Assembly (NCBI GenBank): GCA_964244295.1
Contig: CAXTIG010000021.1
Coordinates: 40,383 to 104,382 of the forward strand
Reading direction: 5' to 3'
Source: JAJAZB01 sp964244295
GTDB lineage: Bacteria; Bacteroidota; Bacteroidia; Cytophagales; Spirosomataceae
Length of the DNA stretch: 64,000 nucleotides
In this document: positions 33,939 through 42,741 of the stretch, piece by piece
Layout: every line of letters begins with the position of its first letter
Numbering within the stretch: position 1 is the first letter of the stretch
Made by a program: the position numbers and the translations under genes
The notes under the pieces: generated by a model
What the model saw: only the letters and a program-made list of their open reading frames with translations
Databases searched by the model: none
Told to the model about the DNA's origin: nothing

Positions 33939-34169
33939 ATGACCCTCAAAGAAACCCTCCTCCTCTCCGCCGCCGTGGGCTTTTTCCTGATTTGGGCGGG
34001 GGAATTGTTCAAGGGCATTCCCATCAAAGAAAGCTATTTCTGGGTGATGTTCAGCATCGCCGCGTTGCTGTACTACCAGTATTCCAAAAACCTGCGCCTG
34101 AAGGCGGAAGCGGCGGCGGAGAAGCCGAAACCGGTGGCGAAAAAGTCGGTTTCCAAGAAGAAAAAATGA
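33939..34169 (+). CDS. Small two-helix membrane protein with lysine-rich tail
   Basis: 76 residues from an ATG 14 bases after the gap. Two hydrophobic segments (LLLSAAVGFFLIWAGELF and SYFWVMFSIAALLYYQY) and a tail of Ala/Lys (KPVAKKSVSKKKK). If the contigs join at GCGGTT, this frame is the same as that of ccmF and the sequence could instead be the ccmF C-terminus. The start also reads ATGA, the usual overlap of a stop and start in this cluster. No family recognised. Confidence 0.55.
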   Translation: MTLKETLLLSAAVGFFLIWAGELFKGIPIKESYFWVMFSIAALLYYQYSKNLRLKAEAAAEKPKPVAKKSVSKKKK

Positions 34170-34170
34170 T

Positions 34171-34237
34171 TTTTCACGCGGAGGCGCAGAGACGCAGAGG
34201 AAATCAAACTCCGCGTCTCTGCGCCTCCGCGTGAAAA
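34171..34237. terminator. Perfect 25-base inverted repeat after the ccm cluster
   Basis: Bases 34171-34195 and 34213-34237 (TTTTCACGCGGAGGCGCAGA and its complement) are exact inverted copies with a 17-base loop. It follows the last gene of the ccm cluster and precedes the corC-like gene on the same strand. This CGGAGGCGCAGAGACGC type is a common dispersed repeat. Confidence 0.7.
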
Positions 34238-34342
34238 TCGTCTTCATCCCCTATCTTCAAGCCGGAAAACCCGGCTTTTTTGGTGAGCGACGATCCCGAT
34301 GGGTTTACTGCCGACTGCTCCTGCCCACTGCCACTCAAAAAA

Positions 34343-35656
34343 ATGACCTCCCAACAACTTTTCATCGTCCTGCTCACCCTGCTGGCTTCGGCCTTTTTTT
34401 CGGGGGTGGAAATCGCCTACATCTCGGCCAACCGACTCTACTTCGAGTTGCAGGCCAAGCAGGGCGTCATCACGGGCAGCATCATCGCGGGATTCATCAA
34501 AAAACCCTCGCAGTTTATCGGCACGATGCTCATCGGCAATACGCTGGCGCTGGTGCTCTACGGTATTTTCATGGAAGGCTACCTGCACCACGAGTTCGAA
34601 GCGCTGCTGCAAAGCCTGCCCCCGGCCTTTCAGTTTCTCAACAACAAGGTCATCGAATTGCTCATTCCGGCGCTGCTCGCTACGATTTTGGTGCTGGCGG
34701 TGGCGGAGTTCGTGCCGAAAAGCCTGTTTTTGCTCAACCCCGACGTGTTTCTGGAAGTGCTCGCCATCCCAATCTGGCTGATTTACTACGCCATGTCGCC
34801 GCTGGTCTGGGCGATTGTCAACCTCTCGCGCTGGTTTCTGGTCAACGTGCTGCGGCTCGATTATTCCGAAACCAAACCCGTTTTCGGCCTGACCGACCTG
34901 AACGAATATTTGCAAAACCTCAACAAAACCGACCTCGGCAAGAGCCGCGAAGACAACGCCGACGTGGACACGAAAATCTTCAACAACGCCCTCGAATTTC
35001 GTGAGGTGAGGGTGGGCGATTGCCTCATTCCCCGCACCGAAATCGTGGCCGTGGACATCGAAGATGGCCTGGAGGCGCTGAAAAAAGCCTTCGTCGACAG
35101 CGGGCATTCGCGGGTGCTGGTGTACCGCGAGAGCATCGAAGACGTGCTCGGCTACTGCCATTCGCTGGCGCTTTTCAAGAAACCGAAGGAACTAAAAAGC
35201 ATCATCACCCCCATCCCCATCGTACCCGAAGCGATGCCCGCCCAGGATTTGCTCGTCAAATTCACCCAGGAACGCAAAAGCATGGCCCTGGTGGTCGATG
35301 AGTTCGGCGGTACGTCCGGCTTGGTAGCGCTGGAGGATCTGGTCGAACAGATTTTCGGGGAAATCCAGGACGAGTACGACACCCACGAAGACTGGGAAGA
35401 ACAAAAACTCGACGACCGCAACTACCTCCTCTCGGCCCGCCACGAAATCGAGTACCTGAACGAAAAATACGGCTGGCACCTGCCCGAAGGCGATTACGAC
35501 ACGCTCGGCGGAATGATCATCGCCATCAACGAAGACATCCCCCGCGTGAACGAAGTCGTGATTTTCGAGCCGTTTACCTTCACCATTCTGGCGATGAAAG
35601 ACGCCCGGATTGAAACCGTGAAGGTGACCATTACGCGGCGGGGGTTGGAAGGGTAG
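34343..35656 (+). CDS. CorC/HlyC-type protein: DUF21, CBS pair, transporter-associated domain
   Basis: 437 residues from the ATG at 34343. DUF21 membrane domain (AFFSGVEIAYISANRL at about 18-33 and three more helices), then the linker with ADVDTKIFNNALEFREVRVGDCLIPRTEIVAVD, the CBS pair (HSRVLVYRE, and MALVVDEFGGTSGLVALEDLVEQIFGEIQDE) and a C-terminal CorC_HlyC domain (YDTLGGMI). The family includes Mg2+/Co2+ efflux-linked CorC and CNNM-like proteins. Often labelled hemolysin; there is no evidence for lysis here. Confidence 0.9.
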   Translation: MTSQQLFIVLLTLLASAFFSGVEIAYISANRLYFELQAKQGVITGSIIAGFIKKPSQFIGTMLIGNTLALVLYGIFMEGYLHHEFEALLQSLPPAFQFLNNKVIELLIPALLATILVLAVAEFVPKSLFLLNPDVFLEVLAIPIWLIYYAMSPLVWAIVNLSRWFLVNVLRLDYSETKPVFGLTDLNEYLQNLNKTDLGKSREDNADVDTKIFNNALEFREVRVGDCLIPRTEIVAVDIEDGLEALKKAFVDSGHSRVLVYRESIEDVLGYCHSLALFKKPKELKSIITPIPIVPEAMPAQDLLVKFTQERKSMALVVDEFGGTSGLVALEDLVEQIFGEIQDEYDTHEDWEEQKLDDRNYLLSARHEIEYLNEKYGWHLPEGDYDTLGGMIIAINEDIPRVNEVVIFEPFTFTILAMKDARIETVKVTITRRGLEG

Positions 35657-35657
35657 C

Positions 35658-35688
35658 TACCGGTCGGACGGCGGCCGTCCGACCGGTA
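35658..35688. terminator. Short perfect hairpin between corC-like gene and pnkp
   Basis: Perfect 14-base arms TACCGGTCGGACGG (35658-35671) and inverse (35675-35688) with a 3-base loop, between convergent genes. Confidence 0.75.
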
Positions 35689-35703
35689 AAAACCGTTTCT
35701 GCT

Positions 35704-38265
35704 CTACAACCTCGGGTCCACCTCCTCGCTTTCCAGTGCCAGCACCCCAAACACGCATTCGTGAACCCGGCGCAGCGGCTCCCGCGCCACGAAGCGGTCG
35801 AGGGCTTCCAGACCCAGGGCCAGTTCGCGCAGGGCCAGCGAGCGTTTGCGGCCCAGACTCCGGCTTTTGAGCCGGACCAGGTTTTCGGGCCGGTCGTAGT
35901 CGGGGCCGTAAATGATGCGCAGGTATTCCCGGCCCCGGCACTTCAGGGCGGGCTGCACCAGGCCCTTGCTCCCCGGAACCAAAAAATCGGCCGGTTTCAC
36001 CACCATGCCCTCGCCCCCGGTGGCAATCAGGCGCTCCCAGGAAGCAATCGCGGCGGCTTCGCTGGCGGGGTCGTCGAGGCGAACGGCGCGGTGGTGCGTC
36101 GCCAGCAGAAAATCCGGGTCGGCGGCGCAAAAACCAGCGATGGTGTCGAGGTGCCAGCGGTGAGGTTTGTCGTGGTGAACGGCCCCTTCGGTCGCCAGCA
36201 CGTGGAACGGCGCCAGCACCAGCCCGTCGAGACCGTTGGTTTCGCGGCAGTACCGGCGAAACGCCTCCCCGAACCGGTCGATGGCGGTTGATTTTTCTGA
36301 AAAACGCGTTTGCAAACTACCCACGTCCAGCCCCCGCCCGGCGGCTTGCGCCAGCGTGGCGTGGGTCGCCGCCAGCGCGTGCCTGCCCGCCGCGCCCACG
36401 GCGGCGTATTGCTGTTCGATGAGCGCCTGCGCTTTGGCCGACCAGGGCATCAGTTCGGCGTCGAGGCAGACCCAGTCGGTGTTTAATTTTTCCCAAAAAC
36501 CGCTTTCATCGAGGGCAGCGCGTAGTTTTTCGAGAAAAGCCCGCTCCACATCGGGGTTGTTGAAAAACGCCCGCCCCGTGCGGGTGTAGCAGGTGCCGGG
36601 TGCCGGGCGGGGCAGGCCGAAGCGCGTCTGGGCCACGGCATCGGTTTGGCACACGACCACCACCGCCCGCGAACCCATGTGTTTTTCTTCGCAAATCACC
36701 TCCGCCACGCCCTGCGCCCGGTAGTACGTGAAGGCCTCGGCGGGGTGTTCGAGCCAGTCGGGCAGGGGGCTGGTTTCGGTCGGCGACATGGTCGGGGGCA
36801 GGTAAATCAGCCACTTCGGGGCGACGGCGAAGCGGCTCATCACCTCCAGCGCAGCGATGGATGCCTCCTCACTCACCAGCACCGGCGGCGCGTAGCGGGT
36901 TTCGAGGCGGCGCTTGCCGGTTACGTCGCTCAGGTCGAGCACGTCGTCGCTGACTTGCTGGGCGCTGAGGATTTCGGTTACGGGCGGCAAAAACGGGCGC
37001 GAAGGCTCGGTGTACACCCGCCGGGCGGGCACCGACACGAGGGTTTTTTCGGGAAAACGCAGCGCCGTCAGCGCCCCGCCAAACACGCAGCCCGTGTCGA
37101 GGTCGATGGTGCCGTTGAGCCATTCGGCCTGGGGCACGGGCGTGTGGCCGTACACCACCGTGGCGCGGCCCTTGTACCCGGCGGCCCAGTTCAGGCGCAC
37201 GGGCAGGCCGAATTCGTCGGTTTCACCGGTCGTTTCGCCGTACAGACAAAACGCCCGCACGGCCCCCGATGCCCGGCCCTGCATCTCCTCGCGCAGCCCC
37301 GCGTGGGCCACCACCAACGCCCCGCCCGCGAGCACGTAGTGGCTCACCAGCCCGTCGAGGAAGGTTTTGACGTTTTCGATAAAGTCGGCGGGTTCGTCGG
37401 CGAGTTGGGCTACAGTTTCGGCCAGGCCGTGGCTCAGTTTCACGTCGCGGCCCCGGAGTTTGCGCCGCAGTTTGTCGTCGTGGTTGCCGGGTACGCAGAG
37501 GGCCGTTCCGGCTCCGACCATGCTCATCACCAGCCGCAGCACCGCCGGGCTATTCGGCCCCCGGTCCACCAAATCGCCGACGAACACCGCTTTCCGGCCA
37601 ACGGGCGGCATCACGGCCACGCCGAAGGGCGCTTCGGGATTCGTCACCACGGCGTAGCCCAGTTTTTCGAGCAATTCCAGCAATTCGTCGTAGCAGCCAT
37701 GCACGTCGCCGATGAGGTCGAAGGGACCGGTTTCGCCGCGCCGGTCGTTGTAGAGCGGCGTGCGCTGAATACTCGCTTCGGCGACTTCGTCGGGTGAGTC
37801 GAACACGAAGACGTGGCGGAAGCCTTCGCGCCCCAGGTTTTTCAGTGAACGTTGCAAATCACGCTGGTGGCGCTGGAGGACGTGGTCGCCAAAATCACGG
37901 TCGGGGCGTTGCTGGTGGCGTTCGCGCAACACGCGCAGGGGCAAATCGAACACGATGGCGATGGGCAAGACGTGGTACTGCCGGGCCAGTTCGATGAGCG
38001 GCTTGCGGGCTTCGGGCTGCACGTTGGTGGCGTCCACGACGGTGAGCAAACCCCGGCGGAGACGTTTCCCGACCAAAAAATGCAGCAAATCGAAGGCATC
38101 GGCGCTGGCGGCCTGGTTGTTCTCGTCGTTGCTGACCAAGGCCCGGCACTGGTCGGAGGAAACGATTTCGGTGGGCCGAAAATGGGTACGGGCAAAGGTG
38201 GATTTACCGGAACTGCTCGCCCCGATGAGCACAACGAGGGAAAGGTCGGGCAGGGAGAGGGGCAT
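35704..38265 (-). CDS. pnkp: Polynucleotide kinase-phosphatase, RNA repair
   Basis: 853 residues from the ATG at 38265, the normal Pnkp length. Three modules in order: a 5'-kinase with P-loop GASSSGKST (15-23); a metallophosphatase with GDVHG, GDLVDRGPNSP and GNHDDKL (about 170-270); and a ligase-type adenylyltransferase with CEEKHMGSRAV, whose Lys is the AMP acceptor. In the bacterial Pnkp-Hen1 pair the complex heals and seals RNA ends cut by ribotoxins, with methylation by Hen1 that blocks a second cut. hen1 lies immediately upstream on the same strand. A heptamer repeat array abuts the start and replaces any normal leader. Confidence 0.95.
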   Translation of the reverse strand: MPLSLPDLSLVVLIGASSSGKSTFARTHFRPTEIVSSDQCRALVSNDENNQAASADAFDLLHFLVGKRLRRGLLTVVDATNVQPEARKPLIELARQYHVLPIAIVFDLPLRVLRERHQQRPDRDFGDHVLQRHQRDLQRSLKNLGREGFRHVFVFDSPDEVAEASIQRTPLYNDRRGETGPFDLIGDVHGCYDELLELLEKLGYAVVTNPEAPFGVAVMPPVGRKAVFVGDLVDRGPNSPAVLRLVMSMVGAGTALCVPGNHDDKLRRKLRGRDVKLSHGLAETVAQLADEPADFIENVKTFLDGLVSHYVLAGGALVVAHAGLREEMQGRASGAVRAFCLYGETTGETDEFGLPVRLNWAAGYKGRATVVYGHTPVPQAEWLNGTIDLDTGCVFGGALTALRFPEKTLVSVPARRVYTEPSRPFLPPVTEILSAQQVSDDVLDLSDVTGKRRLETRYAPPVLVSEEASIAALEVMSRFAVAPKWLIYLPPTMSPTETSPLPDWLEHPAEAFTYYRAQGVAEVICEEKHMGSRAVVVVCQTDAVAQTRFGLPRPAPGTCYTRTGRAFFNNPDVERAFLEKLRAALDESGFWEKLNTDWVCLDAELMPWSAKAQALIEQQYAAVGAAGRHALAATHATLAQAAGRGLDVGSLQTRFSEKSTAIDRFGEAFRRYCRETNGLDGLVLAPFHVLATEGAVHHDKPHRWHLDTIAGFCAADPDFLLATHHRAVRLDDPASEAAAIASWERLIATGGEGMVVKPADFLVPGSKGLVQPALKCRGREYLRIIYGPDYDRPENLVRLKSRSLGRKRSLALRELALGLEALDRFVAREPLRRVHECVFGVLALESEEVDPRL

Positions 38266-38268
38266 GGG

Positions 38269-38318
38269 TTGGGTAATTGGGAATTGGGTAATTGGGAATT
38301 GGGAATTGGGAATTGGGG
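38269..38318. repeat. AATTGGG heptamer array directly upstream of pnkp
   Basis: About seven copies of a 7-base unit (AATTGGG with TAATTGGG variants), ending 4 bases before the pnkp start when read on the minus strand. It lies in the 88-base hen1-pnkp spacer next to a GTCATCC hairpin. Confidence 0.85.
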
Positions 38319-38334
38319 CATTCCCCTCGGTGGC

Positions 38335-38364
38335 TGTCATCCTCTCGCTGCGCTCAGGATGACA
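38335..38364. repeat. TGTCATCCT...AGGATGACA hairpin at the hen1 3' end
   Basis: Perfect 9-base arms (38335-38343, 38356-38364) with a 12-base loop; the hen1 stop codon (38354-38356) is inside. One of at least four members of the TCATCC repeat type in the window. Confidence 0.65.
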
Positions 38365-39814
38365 AATTAGTTGAAAGAGAAATTTTCCGAAAAACCGCCA
38401 TCTGCGAAGGCGCCCCCACCACTTCATCCACCTCGCCGACGCCGAACAAATTCACCACGTACCCGAACGTTTCGGCGACGCGCTGGCTCCAGGCCTCGAA
38501 TTCGGCCCGGCTCCACTCGAAGCGGTGGTCATCGTGGCGAAACGCGGCGGGGTCGAGGAAGGGGTATTTTTGGTTGTACTCCACGTTGGGCGTGGTCACG
38601 ACCACGGTGCCGGGCGCGGCAAACTCGAACACGGCGCGTTCGAGCGCCCGCAGGCGGTCGGGTTCCACGTGTTCGATGACCTCCACCAACGCTGCCGCGT
38701 CGTAACCCCGCAGGCGCTCGTCGCGGTAAATCAGCGAGCCTTGCAGGAGGGTGAGGCGCTGTTGCTGGCCGGGCGGGAGGCGGTCGTAGCGGAGGCGGTC
38801 TTTGGCCCGGAGCAGTTCGCGGTAGGCCACGTCCATGCCGGTGATGCGGGTAAATTGCCGCTCGGCGAGCAGCAGGCGGAGCAACTGCCCCTCGCCGCAG
38901 CCCAGGTCGAGCACCGACGTGGCTCCCGAAGCGAGGAGGTGTTCGAGCGCGGCCCGCAGGCGTTGGTCGTGCAGGGTCACGCGCCGGGCGAGCGGTTCGG
39001 GCGTGGGCACGGCTTCGTCGCTGACTTCGGTCTCCTCCGTTTCCCCCGGTTCAACTTCTTCCTCCGTTTCGATGAGGTGGTTGAGCGCCTGACGCGCCAG
39101 GCCTTTGGCCCGGCGCAGGTAGCGCCACACAATCCACTCGCGTTCGGGGTGCTCGGCCAGCCAGCCTTCGCCTTTGCGCAGCAGCGCCTCCACGTCGTTT
39201 TGCGACACGTAGTAGTGTTTTTCGTTGTCGAAAACGGGCAGCAGCACGTACAAATGTGCCAAAAGTTCGCGCAGGGTGAGGGCGGGGTGCGCGAGGGTCA
39301 CGTCGTGGTAAGCGCTTTCGCCCCAGGCCGGAAATTGCGGGTCGAGGGCGTGGCGCGTGGCGGTGACGGCGTAGCCCAGCGGCTCAAACACGCGCCGGAG
39401 CAGTTCGTCGCCCCCGTTGGCCCGTAGCACCGAAATCCGCGCTTCCAACGGCAGCGGCACGCCCACCAACTCAGGCCGGGTGTTGCAGCGCCCGTTGAGC
39501 GCCGACGAAAACACGGCGGCAATCGCCACACTGGTGAACGAGGAGGCCACATAAGGCCGGTCGTTGACGTAGTGCCGGAGCATCAGACTGTTGCCGGGTA
39601 CTTTCAGCGTGCGAACGAGTTCAATCGGGTCGATGTCGAGCAGCAACGCGACGGTGCAGCGTTCGGCGCTGGCTTCGGGGTAAAACACGTGCGCCTTGCC
39701 GCCCGTGACCTCGAAGGTCTGGAGGCGGTCGGGGTGTTTTCCGAGTAAAAAACCGAAGTCGGTGGCGGGGATTTGCCGCGCCAGGACGCCGGGGGTGGAA
39801 AGGGTGAGGAGCAT
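38354..39814 (-). CDS. hen1: 3'-terminal RNA ribose 2'-O-methyltransferase Hen1
   Basis: 486 residues. The N-terminal half (Hen1_L, 1-250) is specific to bacterial Hen1 and binds Pnkp and RNA. The C-terminal methyltransferase has the SAM loop LDLGCGEGQLLRLLL and the metal-binding motif EVIEHVE plus HDDHRFEW, whose Glu and His residues hold the divalent metal that sits on the 3'-terminal ribose. It methylates the 2'-OH at the break before sealing. The product should act with Pnkp as one complex. The stop codon lies inside a GTCATCC hairpin. ATG at 39814 gives a start identical in style to known family members. Confidence 0.94.
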   Translation of the reverse strand: MLLTLSTPGVLARQIPATDFGFLLGKHPDRLQTFEVTGGKAHVFYPEASAERCTVALLLDIDPIELVRTLKVPGNSLMLRHYVNDRPYVASSFTSVAIAAVFSSALNGRCNTRPELVGVPLPLEARISVLRANGGDELLRRVFEPLGYAVTATRHALDPQFPAWGESAYHDVTLAHPALTLRELLAHLYVLLPVFDNEKHYYVSQNDVEALLRKGEGWLAEHPEREWIVWRYLRRAKGLARQALNHLIETEEEVEPGETEETEVSDEAVPTPEPLARRVTLHDQRLRAALEHLLASGATSVLDLGCGEGQLLRLLLAERQFTRITGMDVAYRELLRAKDRLRYDRLPPGQQQRLTLLQGSLIYRDERLRGYDAAALVEVIEHVEPDRLRALERAVFEFAAPGTVVVTTPNVEYNQKYPFLDPAAFRHDDHRFEWSRAEFEAWSQRVAETFGYVVNLFGVGEVDEVVGAPSQMAVFRKISLSTNLSS

Positions 39815-39850
39815 TTTTTACGGATGAAACGGTTTACTTGGCTGGCCGTA

Positions 39851-39957
39851 CCCGCCTGGAAATACCCCCCAACCCCCCTAAAGGGGGGCTACCTGCCTGG
39901 AATTTTTAGCAGCGAAAAGCCCCCCTTTAGGGGGGTTGGGGGGTATTTCCAGGCGGG
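39851..39957. terminator. Perfect 40-base inverted repeat between M14 peptidase gene and hen1
   Basis: Bases 39851-39890 and 39918-39957 are exact inverted copies with a 27-base loop. The core CCCCCCAACCCCCCTAAAGG is a known type of dispersed G/C-run palindrome. Both flanking genes are on the minus strand, so it can end the M14 transcript. Confidence 0.85.
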
Positions 39958-39975
39958 TGCTTCCCGGCGGGCGCG

Positions 39976-42531
39976 TTAATTTTCCTCCTCCCCGCTCGGC
40001 GCAAAATCCGGCGCGTTCATCACGCCACCGAAAAAAAGCGCGTTCAAAAATAGCTTATTCGTCCCGTACCAGTAGCCCCGAAAATTCGGATTATCGGCGA
40101 ACAAAATCACCCGCCCGCTTCCCTCCTGTCCCACCAGCACCGCCGCCGAGTTGGCGATTTTTTTGGCCGTGGTGGGGTGCAGATAGCCGCCCGCGAGCGG
40201 ATTGGCGGTGTACTTGCCAGGGGTACTGTACGGATTTTTCGAGGGTTGTAAAAGCGTGGAGCCGTTGCGGTACACGGTCAGGCGGCGGTCGGTGTAGCCG
40301 AAGCCCAGCGGGTGGGTCACGTCGAGGTCGATGTCAAAATTGCTGCCGCCCACCACGCGGGCACCTTCGCGCAGGCCCGCTTCTTCAAAATTCACCCGTC
40401 CCAGTTTGAGCGTATCCGCCGGGATGCTTTTTTCTTTCGTAAAACCCTGTTTTAACGCCCAGTCGGTGGCCGTTTTCATCGTCACCAGCGTACCCCCGGC
40501 CCGCACCCAGGCTTTGAGTTTGTCCACCGTCGGCGCGTCGGTCGGGTACTGGCCGGAGACCAGCACGAGCACGGTGTAGCGGCTGAGGTTCAGCCGACCC
40601 AGCGCCGAGAGTTCGGCTTTCGTGATGGGCATTTTCACCCGCTGGTCGAGCAGGTGCCAGACCTCGCCCGCTTCGTAGGCGCTCACGCCCTGGCCCACCA
40701 GCATCAGCGCCTGGGGTTTTTGCAAGGCCACCACGCTGCGGCTACCGAGGTCGTTGCCCTTCAGCGCCAAACCCGATTGAATCGGCAAAATCGCCACGCC
40801 CGCCGAACGGCTCACCGACTGCACGAGTCGGTGGAGGGAATCCACGGAAAGCGTTTGCCGCTCGGTCGGAATCAGCAGCGTGCCGTGGCCGAACTTGCGG
40901 TCGGTACCGCCTACGCTGAGGGTGAAGGCTTTGAAGGCCACTTTCACCAGCGCCCCGCCGTCCTGCAAAGCGTAGAGTGCCCGGTGGGCGGCGTAGTCGG
41001 TCAGCGGCAGCAGGTAGCCGTAGGTGCTTTTCGTGATTTCAACAGCGGGCGCAGCGGGTACGGCGCCCACTTTCGCGCCCTTCGTAAATCCGGCTTTCAA
41101 CTCCGCGTTGGGCATCCCGTAAGCCGCCGCGAGGCTCCAGACGGTGGCATCGTAGAACAAACTGTCGTCAAAACGGGGGACGTTTTTTTCAAAAACCGCC
41201 TTCACCAGCAGGTGGTTGGGCTGTTCGGCGGGCACGACGTAGGCTTTTCCTTTTTCAAAAACCTTCCCGCCCAACGTCTGCGTTTTATCGAGTTCAAACA
41301 CATCGAGGCGGTGGCGGAGCAGCACGTCGAGGAAAGAATGGGTGCGGGTGGCGTCGTCGGTCGCGCCGAAGACGTAGCCCTTCACGGGCGATTTGGCGGC
41401 TTGTTCGGCGGCGTACTTGAAAAAATCGCGGCGCATCTGGATCAACTCCGGCTTCAGCCGGGCCGAACTCCGCAGCGTGCTCAAGGCCCCGGCAAACTGG
41501 TTTCGGATGCTGAACGCGTAGGTAATCAGGCCGTTGGCGGTTTCCTGTTGAATGCCCGCCACCTGTGCCTGCTCGAACAAAAAGTGGAGCGTACCGTAAA
41601 AAATCGAGTAGCTCGTGTAGCCGGGGTAGAGTTTGTCGTACACTTCTTTCGTGAAATACTGGGTGCCGAGGGCGTCATAGGTTTTGGCAAATTCGGCGGC
41701 GTATTTCGGGTAAAACGTCTCGAAGGCCGTCAGCGGCAGCGTGGAATTGATGCTCGAGGGCTTGCCCGGCTCGAAGAAAAACGTAGCCGCCGCGCCCTGT
41801 TCGTGGTGGTCCACCTGCACGTTGGGCATCCACTTGTGAAAAAACTCCACCTGCGCCCGCCCTTCGGGGTGGACCGCCGGGTACAAATCGCGGTTGGGGT
41901 CGAACCAGTAGTGGTTCATCCGTCCCCCCGGCCACACTTCGGTGTGTTCGCGGTCGGCGGGGTCGGCCACGGGCGGGGTGGCTTCGTGAACGTTCCGCCA
42001 GGTCACGGCCCGGTTGCGGCCGTCGGGGTTGAGGCAGGGTTCGACCAAAATCACCGTGGCCTTCAACCAGGCCCGCGTTTCCTCGTTCTCCGACGCGGCC
42101 AGGTAGTAGGCCGTGAGCAAACTCGCCTCGCCGCCGGAGGTTTCGCCCCCGTGGATGTTCGCCATCAAATGCACCACGAGCGGCTCGCCGTCGTTGCCCG
42201 CCGCCATCGAGCGGGCCAGGTGTTTCTGGCGAAGGTCTTCGATGCGGGCCTGGTTGGCCGGGTCGGTGATGGTGGCGACGATAATCGGGCGGCGCTCGTA
42301 GGTACTGCCGATGATTTCTGTCGTGACCCGGTCGCTGAGGCGGTCGAGTTCGCGGAAGTAGGCTACGATTTGGTCGGGCGGGGTTTGGTGGGTGCCCAGC
42401 GGGTAGCCCAGGAATTGTTCGGGCGTGGGGATGGCCGGGTTCACGGCCCCGGCGGCCGGGTAAAAGTAGGGGGCCTGGGCGAGGGCGGTGGTGGCGGTGA
42501 GGAGCAGGAAGAGGAGTAACCGGTGGGACAT
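39976..42531 (-). CDS. Secreted M14-family zinc carboxypeptidase-like protein
   Basis: 851 residues with a signal peptide (1-19, ending Ala-Leu-Ala-Gln). The peptidase domain (30-380) has the zinc motif HGGE (in NIHGGETSGGEASLL), EPCLNPDGRNR, and VDHHEQG that should supply the third ligand. Residues 400-851 form a second, beta-rich region seen in large M14 proteins of Bacteroidota, with a DJ-1/glutamine amidotransferase-like stretch around 640-700 (ALMLVGQGVSAYEAGEVWHLL, TLVTMKTATDWALKQGF). It probably trims peptides in the periplasm or outside. It is divergent from the restriction-modification gene. Confidence 0.85.
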   Translation of the reverse strand: MSHRLLLFLLLTATTALAQAPYFYPAAGAVNPAIPTPEQFLGYPLGTHQTPPDQIVAYFRELDRLSDRVTTEIIGSTYERRPIIVATITDPANQARIEDLRQKHLARSMAAGNDGEPLVVHLMANIHGGETSGGEASLLTAYYLAASENEETRAWLKATVILVEPCLNPDGRNRAVTWRNVHEATPPVADPADREHTEVWPGGRMNHYWFDPNRDLYPAVHPEGRAQVEFFHKWMPNVQVDHHEQGAAATFFFEPGKPSSINSTLPLTAFETFYPKYAAEFAKTYDALGTQYFTKEVYDKLYPGYTSYSIFYGTLHFLFEQAQVAGIQQETANGLITYAFSIRNQFAGALSTLRSSARLKPELIQMRRDFFKYAAEQAAKSPVKGYVFGATDDATRTHSFLDVLLRHRLDVFELDKTQTLGGKVFEKGKAYVVPAEQPNHLLVKAVFEKNVPRFDDSLFYDATVWSLAAAYGMPNAELKAGFTKGAKVGAVPAAPAVEITKSTYGYLLPLTDYAAHRALYALQDGGALVKVAFKAFTLSVGGTDRKFGHGTLLIPTERQTLSVDSLHRLVQSVSRSAGVAILPIQSGLALKGNDLGSRSVVALQKPQALMLVGQGVSAYEAGEVWHLLDQRVKMPITKAELSALGRLNLSRYTVLVLVSGQYPTDAPTVDKLKAWVRAGGTLVTMKTATDWALKQGFTKEKSIPADTLKLGRVNFEEAGLREGARVVGGSNFDIDLDVTHPLGFGYTDRRLTVYRNGSTLLQPSKNPYSTPGKYTANPLAGGYLHPTTAKKIANSAAVLVGQEGSGRVILFADNPNFRGYWYGTNKLFLNALFFGGVMNAPDFAPSGEEEN

Positions 42532-42585
42532 GGGGGGGTTGGTTGAGGGGTGGGAAGGGGGTTAAAGCTAAGATTCCGCCGTGAG

Positions 42586-42626
42586 TTTTATGCAAATCGA
42601 AAATTGAATTTTCGATTTGCATAAAA
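42586..42626. promoter_or_regulatory. 41-base perfect palindrome between divergent genes
   Basis: TTTTATGCAAATCGAAAATT (42586-42605), one central G, then its exact complement (42607-42626). AT-rich, unlike the neighbouring GC-rich DNA. It lies 55 bases upstream of the M14 gene and 115 bases upstream of the R-M gene, where a 3' terminator makes no sense, so it may be an operator or a mobile-element remnant. Confidence 0.7.
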
Positions 42627-42687
42627 CGGAAGGATGGGTCACGCTGAGCGGAGCGATCCGTCGCACGGTCGAAGCGCCTTAAGTTAC

Positions 42688-42719
42688 TTGCCCGTCGCCC
42701 CGGTTTTTTGTTAGCTTTG
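42688..42719 (+). promoter_or_regulatory. Promoter of the R-M gene
   Basis: TTG at 42688-42690 and TAGCTTTG at 42712-42719 with a 21-base spacer fit the Bacteroidota consensus. The ATG is 22 bases downstream. Confidence 0.55.
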
Positions 42720-42741
42720 GGATTCCTTTGAACCCGCATTC

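Noticed and set aside
34343..35656. Hemolysin
   Set aside because: The label comes from HlyC naming; DUF21-CBS-CorC proteins act in ion transport, so a toxin role is not supported.
36646..37797. 383-codon plus-strand open frame
   Set aside because: Shadow of pnkp, whose kinase, phosphatase and ligase motifs are all on the minus strand.
38269..38318. AATTGGG repeats as a CRISPR leader or array
   Set aside because: The unit is only 7 bases and there are no spacers or cas genes.
40654..42519. 621-codon plus-strand open frame
   Set aside because: It is the mirror of the M14 peptidase gene in high-GC DNA; full of His/Gly/Arg without motifs.
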